Of a DNA stretch of 64,000 bases, positions 1 through 8,341 are shown one piece after another. A model generated the notes under the pieces. That model was not told the DNA's origin, made no database searches, and worked only from the letters and a program-made list of their open reading frames with translations. Numbering within the stretch: the first letter of the stretch is position 1; the number at the start of each line of letters is the position of its first letter. The position numbers and the translations under genes are program-made. This stretch comes from an uncultured Treponema sp. GTDB lineage: Bacteria > Spirochaetota > Spirochaetia > Treponematales > Treponemataceae. The stretch is taken from positions 1-64,000 of the forward strand of contig ONET01000005.1 of the NCBI GenBank assembly GCA_900316905.1, given 5' to 3'.

Positions 1-89
1 ACGGCGTTTTTCTTAAAACGCGGCGCCAAATAATACAAGGAAACAAAAACAACAAAAAAAATTGCGAACGCAATCGAATTGAACTGCAT
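1..89 (-). CDS. MBOAT-family O-acyltransferase, N-terminal fragment
   Basis: Reading leftward from an ATG at 89, an open frame runs off the window edge after 29 codons. It begins MQFNSIAFAIFFVVFVSLYY and continues LAPRFKKNA. An FNS-x-x-F start, a first membrane helix and a YYL-x-P turn followed by basic residues is the typical opening of AlgI/DltB-like membrane-bound O-acyltransferases, which move acyl groups onto extracellular glycans. A GGAG ribosome site lies five bases before the ATG, and a TATAAT box is at 106-111. The catalytic histidine would be outside the window, so the family assignment rests only on the N-terminus. Confidence 0.6.
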   Translation of the reverse strand, partial: MQFNSIAFAIFFVVFVSLYYLAPRFKKNA

Positions 90-155
90 AAAAACTCCAA
101 GCCGCATTATAACGCTTTTGTTTCCACAAACGCAAGCGGTCGCAAAAGCTTGGAC

Positions 156-1781
156 TTAGGCGGAAATCAATTCCTTGGCCTTCTCAAAATCCATCGGCTT
201 TCCCCAAATGTAGCCTTGGATAAAATCGCTCTTGTTGTTTTTCAAAAGCCGCAGCTGGCCTTCGCTTTCAACGCCTTCGCAAACAACTTCGCAGCCCATC
301 AAATGCCCCATGTAAATCACGGCGCTTACAAATTGCTGGCTCTTGAAATTCTTTTCAATGTCGTCCACAAGGCTCTTGTCTATTTTTAGAAGGTTTATCG
401 GAAGTTTTTCCAAATATGAAAGCGACGAATAGCCTGTGCCAAAATCATCCAACGCGACTTGGACGCCCATCTCGCGCAAGGCCTTGATGTTTTCTATCGT
501 CTTGTCAAAGGACTGCAGCAAACAATATTCAGTGACTTCAATTTCCAAATTTTTAGGCGGGAACTTTGCCTTTTCCAGCGCCGCCTTCACTTCCTCTACA
601 AAAGTTCCGCTTTCCATATTCTTTGAAGAAACGTTCACCGAAATGATTATGTCGGAATCCTTGACAATCGGCGCGAAGGTCTTTAAAGCCTTGTTCATAA
701 CCCATTCGGTGATTTCCAAAATCAAGTCGTTTTTTTCAGCCGCCGGAATGAATTCCGCCGGAGAAAGGCTTTTGCCTTCGCCGTCGCGCAAGCGCAAAAG
801 AGTCTCAAAGCCCCGCAATTTTTTTTCGGCGGTCGAAAACTGCGGTTGAAAAACTAAATGGAACCAATCGTTGGTCAAGGCTTTTTTGATTATCCTTTCA
901 ACTTCCATTTGGCGCTTGAGCTTGGCTTCCATCGAAGGCTCGTAAAAAACGATTCTGTCTTTTTTGGAAATCGACGCGTGGTACATGGCGATGTCGGCGT
1001 ACTTCATCAAGGTTTCCGCGTCGGCGGCGTCTTTGGGGCAAGCGGTGATTCCGGCGTAAGCTGTAAGGAAGCAGTCAACTTCGTTGTCTTCAAGCTTGAT
1101 TGAAATTTTCTCTCCGACAACGCGAATGACTTCCGCCGTGACTTGGCGGGCGTCGCAATCTCCGTTAAGAATTATCATGAAACCGGCGCGGTCAAGGCAA
1201 CCGGCTATGCCGTGGCCTTTTATGACAGCCTTGATTCGTTTGGTCACAACTTTGCGCAACTCGTCGCCGTAGTCAAAGCCGTAATTGTCATTAAGAAATT
1301 TAAAGTTTTCTATTTCTATATTTATTACAAAAAATGACTCTTTGTTGTAAATCTTGTTCTTTATCGCCAAAACAAGGCCGCGGCTGTTGTGAAGGCTTGT
1401 CACATAATCGGCTATCATTCGCCTGTCAAGCGTTTCGATTTGATAGCTCATAAGCGTTGACATGAACGCGAAAAGCAAAATCATAAAAAAGCCCGGAAGC
1501 GGCATAAGCGAACGGCGCGCCACGATGGCATTCAGCAACAAGGCCATCGAAACGCCAAGGCAAACCCAACTTATGCGGCGGCCCCGCTTTGCGTTGATTT
1601 TTATCATCAACACCAGCGTCAGGAACTGAAAGCAAACCACCACGCCGTTGTATATCGCCAGCTTCGGATTTCGACCAATATAAGTGGTAAGGCCTTGCAA
1701 CAAAACATATGCCAAGCTTAAAAAGACAAACTTGAGCGCTTCCGCCCATCTAAGCCTTACGCCGTATTTGAAATTTCTCAT
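156..1781 (-). CDS. Membrane GGDEF/EAL protein, probable c-di-GMP phosphodiesterase
   Basis: Four hydrophobic segments (about residues 16-36, 41-60, 68-88, 94-112) anchor the protein. A GGDEF-fold domain (about 125-290) and an EAL domain (about 295-541) follow. The GGDEF signature is replaced by DRAGF (197-201), so cyclase activity is unlikely. The EAL domain has its key residues: ETL (326-328), NVSS, EVTE, DDFGTGYSS (445-453), KIDKS, EGVES and QGY. Seen together, these point to c-di-GMP hydrolysis, with the dead GGDEF domain perhaps sensing GTP. No periplasmic sensor domain is present. A TATAAT box lies on the minus strand at about 1812-1817. The gene stands alone between the MBOAT fragment and a divergent AraC-type gene. 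Confidence 0.88.
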   Translation of the reverse strand: MRNFKYGVRLRWAEALKFVFLSLAYVLLQGLTTYIGRNPKLAIYNGVVVCFQFLTLVLMIKINAKRGRRISWVCLGVSMALLLNAIVARRSLMPLPGFFMILLFAFMSTLMSYQIETLDRRMIADYVTSLHNSRGLVLAIKNKIYNKESFFVINIEIENFKFLNDNYGFDYGDELRKVVTKRIKAVIKGHGIAGCLDRAGFMIILNGDCDARQVTAEVIRVVGEKISIKLEDNEVDCFLTAYAGITACPKDAADAETLMKYADIAMYHASISKKDRIVFYEPSMEAKLKRQMEVERIIKKALTNDWFHLVFQPQFSTAEKKLRGFETLLRLRDGEGKSLSPAEFIPAAEKNDLILEITEWVMNKALKTFAPIVKDSDIIISVNVSSKNMESGTFVEEVKAALEKAKFPPKNLEIEVTEYCLLQSFDKTIENIKALREMGVQVALDDFGTGYSSLSYLEKLPINLLKIDKSLVDDIEKNFKSQQFVSAVIYMGHLMGCEVVCEGVESEGQLRLLKNNKSDFIQGYIWGKPMDFEKAKELISA

Positions 1782-1921
1782 AGCGCGTCATTCTCCAACA
1801 TGACCTTATCATTATAGCGCGCAAAATCGTATTAGGCAACGATAATCGCTATTTTTTGCGGAATGGGTCAAGGCCGCGCTTGTCTAGAAAAAACGGCCGC
1901 CATTCGCTATACTTCAAAAAT

Positions 1922-2437
1922 ATGCGGGAAACAGACTCCATAAAACAAGAATTGTTCCGGCTAATTGAAGGCCTGTCCAAAGAAAGCCTCGTCCGCCTTT
2001 TTGAATGCGCGGCGGACTTGGAAAAAGGCGAGCGTCTTGAGCCTTCCAAGCAAGCGGCCGGCTCGCCAGAAGCCGCGCGCGCGTCAAAGGCCGAAAACAA
2101 GCGCAAAAAGACTTTTGAGGAGCGCCTGAACAAAATGCGCGAGCAGGCGCGCGCCCATCCCGAAAAATGGACCGTCGATTCCATGGCGGAAGCCCTGCGC
2201 TTGACGCGAAGCCGTTTTTCCGTAGTTTACAAAGAAGCCTTTGGCGTGTCGCCAGACAAGGAAAAAAGGGAATTTCTAAACCAAAAAGCGCGCGGCCTGC
2301 TTGAATCTACAAGCAAGACCGTGCAGCAAATCGCCAAGGAATGCGGCTACAACGAATGTGAAAACTTCATCCGCGCCTTTAGGAAAAGCAACGGCATGTC
2401 GCCGCTGCAATTCCGCAAGCAAACGCTGATTTTTTAG
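1922..2437 (+). CDS. AraC-type helix-turn-helix regulator
   Basis: A 171-residue protein with a charged N-terminal part and a C-terminal AraC DNA-binding domain. Two helix-turn-helix units are visible: SMAEALRLTRSRFSVVYKEA and, nearer the end, the typical TVQQIAKECGYNECENFIRA followed by FRKSNGMSPLQFRKQ. No sugar-binding cupin is recognisable, so the signal is unknown. I chose the ATG at 1922 because an upstream TTG at 1856 has no support, while a TATACT box at 1908-1913 sits eight bases before the ATG, leaving almost no leader. The gene converges on the sugar importer operon with a 16-base gap. Control of that operon is possible but unproven. Confidence 0.75.
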   Translation: MRETDSIKQELFRLIEGLSKESLVRLFECAADLEKGERLEPSKQAAGSPEAARASKAENKRKKTFEERLNKMREQARAHPEKWTVDSMAEALRLTRSRFSVVYKEAFGVSPDKEKREFLNQKARGLLESTSKTVQQIAKECGYNECENFIRAFRKSNGMSPLQFRKQTLIF

Positions 2438-2453
2438 CCAGCTTTGCCCGTTC

Positions 2454-3497
2454 CTACTTTTTGTTCTTGCGCGAAAGCACTACGCTTTGGATCACCAAGA
2501 ACAAGCAAATCATAAAGGCAACCGTGATGTTGGTCCACCAGGCGTCGTCCAAGCCCAACGAAGAAACGATGTTCTTTATTGTGGCCAATGACATTACGCC
2601 AAAGAAAGTTCCGACAATGTTTCCAACGCCGCCTGTAAGCATCGTTCCGCCGATAATCGAAGAAGCGATGGCGTTCATTTCCGCGCCGTCGGCGTGCGAG
2701 GGCGAGCCGGAGCCAACATGCAAAAAGTAGACAAAGCCGCCGATTGCCGCAAGCATAGAGCAAATGAAATGCGCCAAAAATTTTGTCTGCCGGACGTTGA
2801 TGCCCAGCATGTTGGCGCTTTGCTGGTTTCCGCCCACAGCGTAAAAGCTGCGGCCCAGCTTTGTCCAGCGCAAGAGCGCAAAGAGCAAAAGCACGACGAC
2901 GATTGCCACCACCGCGCCAATTTCAACATACGCCGGAATCCACTTGCCCAGCTTGTTGACGGAACCCACGCCAGGAACATAAATGCGCGTTTCAAACAAT
3001 TTGACAAAGGCCTCGTTCTCTACGTTGAACTGCGTTGAGTTTACGATTGTGGTCATGCCCTTTGCGAAGAACATTCCGGCGAGCGTCACGATGAAAGGCT
3101 GAATGTCCAAGTAGGCCACCAAGTAACCTTGAATCAAGCCAAAGCAGGCGCCGATGACCAAGGCCCAAACTATCGCCGTGGCGACATTTCCGCCTTTAAA
3201 GTCCAAGTGAACCGCGCAAGTCATGCAAATAAGCGCGGTGAGAGTTCCGACAGAAATGTCTATTCCGCCGGTTATCATAACAAGGCTTAGGCCGCAAGAA
3301 AGAATCACGAGCGCCGCGTTTTCGTTGAGCATGTTGAAAAGCGTTTGCGGCTTCTTGAATCCGGCGCCCAAGAAAACAATCGCGCACAAATACATCAAGG
3401 CAAAGACTATAACCGTAATCACCAGCAAGAGATTTGTGTCGCTAAGAGGCCGTCTTTTTTTTGCCAGCGGCTTGTTCAAAGTAATTTCCTTTCCCAT
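2454..3497 (-). CDS. yjfF: Sugar ABC transporter permease, YjfF-like
   Basis: A 347-residue inner-membrane protein with eight to ten hydrophobic segments and the BPD_transp_2 signature of RbsC/MglC-type permeases (GGIDISVGTLTALICMTCAV, and later GGTMLTGGVGNIVGTFFGV). It is the last gene of a four-gene importer operon on the minus strand. It starts one base after the stop of the sister permease, and AGGGAGG-type pairing sits at the junction. Having two different permeases with one double ATPase and one binding protein is the arrangement of the E. coli galactofuranose importer YtfQ-YtfR-YtfT-YjfF. The substrate is inferred from family, and other pentoses or hexoses remain possible. Confidence 0.85.
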   Translation of the reverse strand: MGKEITLNKPLAKKRRPLSDTNLLLVITVIVFALMYLCAIVFLGAGFKKPQTLFNMLNENAALVILSCGLSLVMITGGIDISVGTLTALICMTCAVHLDFKGGNVATAIVWALVIGACFGLIQGYLVAYLDIQPFIVTLAGMFFAKGMTTIVNSTQFNVENEAFVKLFETRIYVPGVGSVNKLGKWIPAYVEIGAVVAIVVVLLLFALLRWTKLGRSFYAVGGNQQSANMLGINVRQTKFLAHFICSMLAAIGGFVYFLHVGSGSPSHADGAEMNAIASSIIGGTMLTGGVGNIVGTFFGVMSLATIKNIVSSLGLDDAWWTNITVAFMICLFLVIQSVVLSRKNKK

Positions 3498-3498
3498 A

Positions 3499-4596
3499 TT
3501 AGTTGCCTCCCTGAACAGCAGCGGGCGCCGCTTTTTGCTTGAACTTCTTTGAAAGCGCCTTCATCTTTTCGCGGACCGTAGGAGCGCTAAGAACAACCAA
3601 AACGATTACAACAATCGCCTTGTAAGCCGGAAGCGCCGCCGACGGAACATTGAATTTGAACAAAGTCGTTGTCAAGAATTGGATTACATAGGCTCCCAAA
3701 ATAGAAGCCCACATGTTGAACTTTCCGCCGCTAAGAACGTTTCCTCCCAAGGCCACGGCAAGAATCGCGTCCATCTCTATGTCTTTGGCGATTACAGAAT
3801 AGTTGATCGTCGAGATGCGGCTTACTTTTATAAAGCCGGCCACCGCGACGCAAAGGCCCATGATTACATAAGTGACAAACTTAATCAGCTGCGGATCAAC
3901 GCCGCTGAGCCTTGTGGAATTTGCGTTTATTCCCACAGCTTGGGAATAAAGCCCCAAGTTGGTGAACTTTAGCACAAGCATAATGACGGCCACGCAAACT
4001 ATCGCGATGAAGACCGGCGTCGGAATCGGAATGCCCGGAATGTAGTTTCCAAAATATCCGAAAATCGGTTCGTTCACAATCGGAAGCGTGTTGTTGTTGA
4101 TCCAGGCGCCGATAGAGCGGCCGGCCGTGAACAAAATCAGCGTGGCCACCATCGGCTGGATTTTAAAGTAGGCCACCAACATTCCGTTAAAGGCGCCAAA
4201 GAGCATTGAAACCACGCACGCGATTAAGAAAGCCACGATAATCGGCGCCTGCATAGTTTCAGGCCGGGGATCGTCGCCGCACAAGACGCGCAAAACAACG
4301 CTTCCTGCGATGGCGATCACCGCTCCCACCGAAATATCTTGTCCGCCGGAGGCCGCGGTCACAAGCGTCATTCCTATCGCCAATATCGCAAGCTCGGAAG
4401 CGTTGTCCAAAATTGTAATCAAGTAGCCGGACAAGACGGGGTTTCCGTCACTGTTCTGGCCAAGAGTGATTTTAAAGAAAGACGGGTCGGCGATTAGATT
4501 GAAAAGAATCAAAAACAAAAGCGCCGCAAGCGGAATGAAAATCTGCCGCTTGAACAGGCCCAAAATTTTTTCCTTTGAATTGTTTGCAGAGCTCAT
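3499..4596 (-). CDS. ytfT: Sugar ABC transporter permease, YtfT-like
   Basis: A 366-residue membrane permease of the ribose/galactose class with the signature GGQDISVGAVIAIAGSVVLR and a C-terminal ALGGNVLSGGKFNMWASILG. It forms the channel with the neighbouring YjfF-like permease. The ATG at 4596 overlaps the TGA of the ATPase gene by four bases (ATGA), which indicates translational coupling and rules out longer upstream readings. Confidence 0.85.
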   Translation of the reverse strand: MSSANNSKEKILGLFKRQIFIPLAALLFLILFNLIADPSFFKITLGQNSDGNPVLSGYLITILDNASELAILAIGMTLVTAASGGQDISVGAVIAIAGSVVLRVLCGDDPRPETMQAPIIVAFLIACVVSMLFGAFNGMLVAYFKIQPMVATLILFTAGRSIGAWINNNTLPIVNEPIFGYFGNYIPGIPIPTPVFIAIVCVAVIMLVLKFTNLGLYSQAVGINANSTRLSGVDPQLIKFVTYVIMGLCVAVAGFIKVSRISTINYSVIAKDIEMDAILAVALGGNVLSGGKFNMWASILGAYVIQFLTTTLFKFNVPSAALPAYKAIVVIVLVVLSAPTVREKMKALSKKFKQKAAPAAVQGGN

Positions 4597-6104
4597 TGGT
4601 TTCCTCCCGCAATAGTCGTCATGATTTTTCCTTGCGTCAAATCGCCGCCGGTAAGCTCGCCAACTTGCTTGAAGTCGCGCATAACCACAAGGCGCGTGCA
4701 AGTGCGCAGCATCTCGTCGATTTCGGAGGAAATGAACGTCACGCTCTTTCCTTCTTTTGCAAGCTTAAGGACCAATTCCTGAATTTCAGTTTTGGTTCCG
4801 ATGTCGATGCCGCGCGTCGGCTCGTCCAAAATAAGGTATTGCGGATTGGACAAAAGCGCCCGGGCCAACAAAACCTTTTGCTGGTTTCCGCCCGAAAGCG
4901 ACTTTATCGGAGTGTCGGCGCTGGCGGTCTTTATTTCCAAAAGCTTGATGTATTCTTCCGCGAACTTTTGCGCCTGGGCCTTGCTGAAGGGCTTAAAGAA
5001 GCCTTTCATAACTTGCAGAGCGAAGATGATGTTGTCGCGCACCGAAAGGTCGCCGATGATTCCGTCGTGCTTTCGGTCTTCGGACAAGTAGCTGATTCCG
5101 TTTTTCATCGCGTCGCGAGGCTTGGAAATTTTAACGCTCTTTCCGTTGACCTTGACCTTGCCGCTTGTGACGCGGTCGGCGCCGTAAATGGCGCGCACGC
5201 TGTAGCTGCGGCCGCTTCCAAGCAAGCCCGCAAAGCCGTTGACCTCGCCCTTGTAAATCGCAAAGTCAAAGGGCTTGATGCCGTTGGCCGCAGACAAGTT
5301 TTGGGCTTGGTAAACCGGATCTTCGTTAATCGCGTGACTAAAGGCCGCCGGCCGCTTGACCGCGCTAAGGCCGTCCAAGGCCTTGCCGAGCATTTTTGAA
5401 ACAAGCTCGACTTTCGGAAGCTCGGCGACCGGATACTCGCCGACCAACTGGCCGTCGCGCATTACCGTTATTCTGTCGCAGACTTCGTAAACCTGGTCCA
5501 AGAAGTGCGTTACGAAAATAATTCCAACTCCCTTGGCTTTTAGGCCGCGCATAAGCTTGAACAATTTTTGGACTTCCTTTTCGTCAAGGGAAGAAGTCGG
5601 CTCGTCAAGAATCAGGATTTTACATTCCATGTCAACCGCGCGCGCGATGGCCACCATCTGCTGGACCGCGATTGAATAGCTTGAAAGCTGGGCCGTAGGT
5701 TCCGCCGGAATCTCCAGCTCCTTTAAAATTTTCGCCGCGCCTTCGTTGCGTTTTTTCCAATTGGTAAAAGCGCCCTTCTCGCGGCCGATATATAGATTTT
5801 CCGCAACGGTCAAATTGTTGCAGAGAGTGATTTCTTGGTAAACAGTGCTGATGCCGGCGTTTTGAGCGTCTTGGGGCGAGCGAATGTTCAAGGCCTTTTC
5901 GTAGCCCTTTACATGGACGGTTCCTTCGTCTTTTGTGTAAACGCCGGTCAAAACTTTAATCAACGTTGATTTTCCGGCTCCGTTTTCGCCCATCAAAGCG
6001 TGGATTTCGCCCTGCCTCAAAGTAAAGTCGATGTTCTGCAGAGCCTTTACGCCCGGAAAGCTTTTGTAAATTCCGCGCATTTCCAATACTGAATTTTCCT
6101 GCAT
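4593..6104 (-). CDS. ytfR: Sugar ABC transporter ATPase, two ABC domains, YtfR-like
   Basis: A 503-residue double ABC ATPase of the RbsA/MglA/YtfR family. The first half has Walker A GENGAGKST (about 39-47) and the Walker B stretch ILILDEPTSSLDEKE. The second half has the degenerate Walker A GLLGSGRS, a normal signature LSGGNQQKV and LILDEPTRGIDIGTK. One competent and one degenerate nucleotide site is normal for the family. The start at 6104 has an AAGGAAA ribosome site. A strong hairpin with a U-run lies between it and the binding-protein gene, so it is probably expressed at a lower level than that gene. Confidence 0.92.
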   Translation of the reverse strand: MQENSVLEMRGIYKSFPGVKALQNIDFTLRQGEIHALMGENGAGKSTLIKVLTGVYTKDEGTVHVKGYEKALNIRSPQDAQNAGISTVYQEITLCNNLTVAENLYIGREKGAFTNWKKRNEGAAKILKELEIPAEPTAQLSSYSIAVQQMVAIARAVDMECKILILDEPTSSLDEKEVQKLFKLMRGLKAKGVGIIFVTHFLDQVYEVCDRITVMRDGQLVGEYPVAELPKVELVSKMLGKALDGLSAVKRPAAFSHAINEDPVYQAQNLSAANGIKPFDFAIYKGEVNGFAGLLGSGRSYSVRAIYGADRVTSGKVKVNGKSVKISKPRDAMKNGISYLSEDRKHDGIIGDLSVRDNIIFALQVMKGFFKPFSKAQAQKFAEEYIKLLEIKTASADTPIKSLSGGNQQKVLLARALLSNPQYLILDEPTRGIDIGTKTEIQELVLKLAKEGKSVTFISSEIDEMLRTCTRLVVMRDFKQVGELTGGDLTQGKIMTTIAGGNQ

Positions 6105-6131
6105 GGATTTTTTCCTTAAATTATTTTTTTG

Positions 6132-6169
6132 AAAAAAAAACTCCCACAGAAACAAGCCTGTGGGAGTCA
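6132..6169 (-). terminator. Terminator/attenuator between binding-protein and ATPase genes
   Basis: On the minus strand a 10-bp stem (GACTCCCACAG side and CTGTGGGAGT) with an eight-base loop is followed by nine T residues. It lies just after the YtfQ-like gene and ahead of the ATPase gene, so partial termination would give more binding protein than membrane complex, a common design in importers. Confidence 0.85.
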
Positions 6170-6182
6170 AATCCAACCTAAA

Positions 6183-7130
6183 TTAGATGCCGTACTTGTT
6201 CACGTCGTCCTTTGTGATTTTGGCGGCGTCGAATCCCTTTTCAACCATGATTACAGTCTTCTGGGCGGGCTTTTTGCCGGCCTGTTCGTCCTGGATAATC
6301 TTGTGGATGTAAGAAGCCTGGAAGGGGTTGCACTGGCCGTCATAGTTCCATCTCTTGGCAAGCAATTCCTCCAACGCCCACTTGTTGCAGTCAAAGCCCA
6401 TGATGATTACGTCTTTGCCTACTCCGTGGCTGATGTTGGCCTTGTCCAAGGCGGCTACGGCTCCCTTGGCCATGTCGTCGTTCTCGGCGTAGATTACGTT
6501 GAACTTCTTTCCAGAGTCGATGACGGCCTGAACAATCTGCTGGGCTGTCTCGGCGTTCCAAGAAGCTGTCTGCTGAGTGACGATGCTCCAGTTCTTTTCG
6601 GCCTTAACTTTGGCGTCCAAGGCGCCTGAGCGTCCAATCTGAGCGGCAGAGCCCATTACGCCCTGAATGTGGATTACCTTGTATTCGGGAAGCTTTTGCG
6701 CCGTGAGCCAGTCAACGGCTGTCTTTCCTTCCTGGGCCATGTCTGAAACGATTGACGCTTCATAGAGGCTTGAAGGCGCGTCGATAGTGCGGTCGAACAA
6801 GATTACGCGAACGCCGTTGTTCTGGGCGTCGGTAAGAACGTTGTTCCAGCCAGATGTTCCGGCGGCGCTGATGAGCAAGTAGTCAACTTCGTCCTGAATG
6901 AATTTTTTGGCGGCGGCAATCTGCTCGTCGTTCTTGAGGCTGTAGAAGAATTTGGCGTCATAGCCGTTCTTCTTTGTGAACGTGGCTTTCATGTCGCGGT
7001 CGTTGGCCGTGCGGTAGCCGGATTCGTTGGGGTCATTGTTGATGATTCCAACTTTGATCGCTTTGGGTTTGGCAGCAAAAAGAGATGTCGCCAAGAGGGC
7101 GGCGCAAGCCGCAAGGAATACCTTCTTCAT
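6183..7130 (-). CDS. ytfQ: Periplasmic sugar-binding protein, YtfQ-like
   Basis: A 315-residue protein with a cleavable signal peptide (MKKVFLAACAALLATSLFAA) and a GalR/LacI-type periplasmic binding fold (Peripla_BP_4). The phrases ESGYRTAND near the N-terminus, ILFDRTIDA, and QIVQAVIDSGKKFNVIYAENDDMAKG are characteristic of YtfQ-type galactofuranose-binding proteins. It delivers substrate to the two permeases encoded downstream. The ATG at 7130 follows an AGGAG site. A 20-bp perfect palindrome resembling a LacI-family operator lies in the leader, and a terminator-like hairpin follows the gene. Confidence 0.88.
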   Translation of the reverse strand: MKKVFLAACAALLATSLFAAKPKAIKVGIINNDPNESGYRTANDRDMKATFTKKNGYDAKFFYSLKNDEQIAAAKKFIQDEVDYLLISAAGTSGWNNVLTDAQNNGVRVILFDRTIDAPSSLYEASIVSDMAQEGKTAVDWLTAQKLPEYKVIHIQGVMGSAAQIGRSGALDAKVKAEKNWSIVTQQTASWNAETAQQIVQAVIDSGKKFNVIYAENDDMAKGAVAALDKANISHGVGKDVIIMGFDCNKWALEELLAKRWNYDGQCNPFQASYIHKIIQDEQAGKKPAQKTVIMVEKGFDAAKITKDDVNKYGI

Positions 7131-7155
7131 AATAATTCTCCTGTTTTTTTGAAGT

Positions 7156-7175
7156 TTGCGGTATCGATACCGCAA
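7156..7175 (-). promoter_or_regulatory. LacI-family-type operator
   Basis: TTGCGGTATCGATACCGCAA is a perfect 20-bp palindrome with the central CG typical of LacI/GalR operators. It lies in the leader of the YtfQ-like gene, 26 bases before the start codon and after a TAATAAT box. No LacI-type repressor gene is in the window. Confidence 0.65.
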
Positions 7176-7259
7176 CTATTATTATTAAGCCATTCTTTAA
7201 AAAAAGATATAGTCATTTTGTGTTATTTTTGCGGAAATTCTATCATTTTGTTTTGAATT

Positions 7260-7904
7260 TCAGGGAATTTCAAAATAAGAGCGCTCTTCTTGCGTCAAAG
7301 AGCCGCCATATGACAGGCCGCTCAGGCTGTAGCTTGCGGAATTTCCGTTTTTCAAAAAGCTTTGAATTTTTGTGACAGAAGCTTGGCTTTCCCCGCAAAT
7401 TCCGGCGACAACGATTTTTTCCAGCGCCGCTCCGACCGCCGCGTCCTTTGGAAACAGGGCCATTTGCCAAGAATCGCCTTCCGAACTAAAATCGATGTCG
7501 GCCGCGCCTTGGACAGCCGCCAAGTCGTTTGCCCAAAGCGCTGACGTCAAAAGCGCCATTTGAAGGTAAACAGGGTTTTCGCTTGCCCTAATCCTTGTCC
7601 GCTTTCCGACGGAGTTTTCCGTCAGCGCGAATTCCTTGGCCATGACCTGCGCGGCCTTTATGGGCTTTTCTGTCTTCCATATAATTCCGCAAGCGGCGGC
7701 AATGACAAAAGTTCCGCTGGACTTTAACGAGCGGCTCTTGTTGGCCGCCGTCCGTTCCAAAACAAAAAGGCCGCGGGTAACCTTGTTCCTGGCCAAGGCC
7801 GCCGACACTTGCTCCAAAGACGGTCCCGTTCCATCCGCCTGCGCCCAAAGGCCTTGGGCGGCAAAAAAAATCACGGCAAAAAGAAAAAATTTTCGCAAGA
7901 CCAT
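7260..7904 (-). CDS. LolA-like periplasmic carrier of the APE-like locus
   Basis: A 214-residue exported protein with a signal peptide ending near LWAQ. The mature part (VLERTAANKSRSLKSSGTFV, then IIWKTEKPI) resembles the LolA lipoprotein-carrier fold, in which a beta half-barrel holds a lipid. In aryl polyene clusters a LolA-like protein follows the thioesterase gene, and this gene does so here, 14 bases downstream. Its presumed job is to carry the lipid product across the periplasm. The similarity is weak by eye and the assignment leans on position. No terminator is obvious before the importer promoter. Confidence 0.55.
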   Translation of the reverse strand: MVLRKFFLFAVIFFAAQGLWAQADGTGPSLEQVSAALARNKVTRGLFVLERTAANKSRSLKSSGTFVIAAACGIIWKTEKPIKAAQVMAKEFALTENSVGKRTRIRASENPVYLQMALLTSALWANDLAAVQGAADIDFSSEGDSWQMALFPKDAAVGAALEKIVVAGICGESQASVTKIQSFLKNGNSASYSLSGLSYGGSLTQEERSYFEIP

Positions 7905-7918
7905 AAAGCGCCCCGCCG

Positions 7919-8341
7919 CTAAAAAGTTCCCTTAGCCAAAATGGCCTCAACCTTGTCGGTCAATTCTTTTGGGCATACAAAGCAAGTTTCGCCTTTGGGC
8001 ATTTTAACGGCCATTTGCGTGGTTTCGGCCTTGGTCACAAGCGCGCCGTCCTGGGAGCGTATTTCATATTTAATGCGGATGCGGTTTTCCCATTCCAAAA
8101 GGCTGGCCTTGACCGTGGCCGTCTGCCCAAAGGTCAGCGAGCGGACGTACTTTACGTTGAGCGTGGTAATCGGAAAGACATAATTTGCGGCGCGCATCTG
8201 CTTGTAGCCGTAGCCGATTTTGTCCAAAAGATCGCAGCGGGCCACCTCCAAATATTTTACGTAATTGGCGTGGTAAACAACGTCCATGCTGTCAACGTCA
8301 TAAAACTCTACGCGTATTTTTGACTCGCTGCTAATTTCCAT
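7919..8341 (-). CDS. 4-hydroxybenzoyl-CoA-type hotdog thioesterase
   Basis: A 140-residue single hotdog domain. The N-terminal motif EFYDVDSMDVVYHANYVKYL carries the catalytic aspartate (D17) and the conserved Y-H-x-N-Y of the YbgC/4HBT group. It would hydrolyse an acyl-CoA or acyl-ACP thioester. The ATG at 8341 lies inside the last codons of the acyltransferase gene (11-base overlap) with a GGAG site just ahead, so the two are translated together. In APE clusters an equivalent thioesterase (ApeK position) sits between the acyltransferase and the LolA-like gene, as here. Confidence 0.85.
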   Translation of the reverse strand: MEISSESKIRVEFYDVDSMDVVYHANYVKYLEVARCDLLDKIGYGYKQMRAANYVFPITTLNVKYVRSLTFGQTATVKASLLEWENRIRIKYEIRSQDGALVTKAETTQMAVKMPKGETCFVCPKELTDKVEAILAKGTF

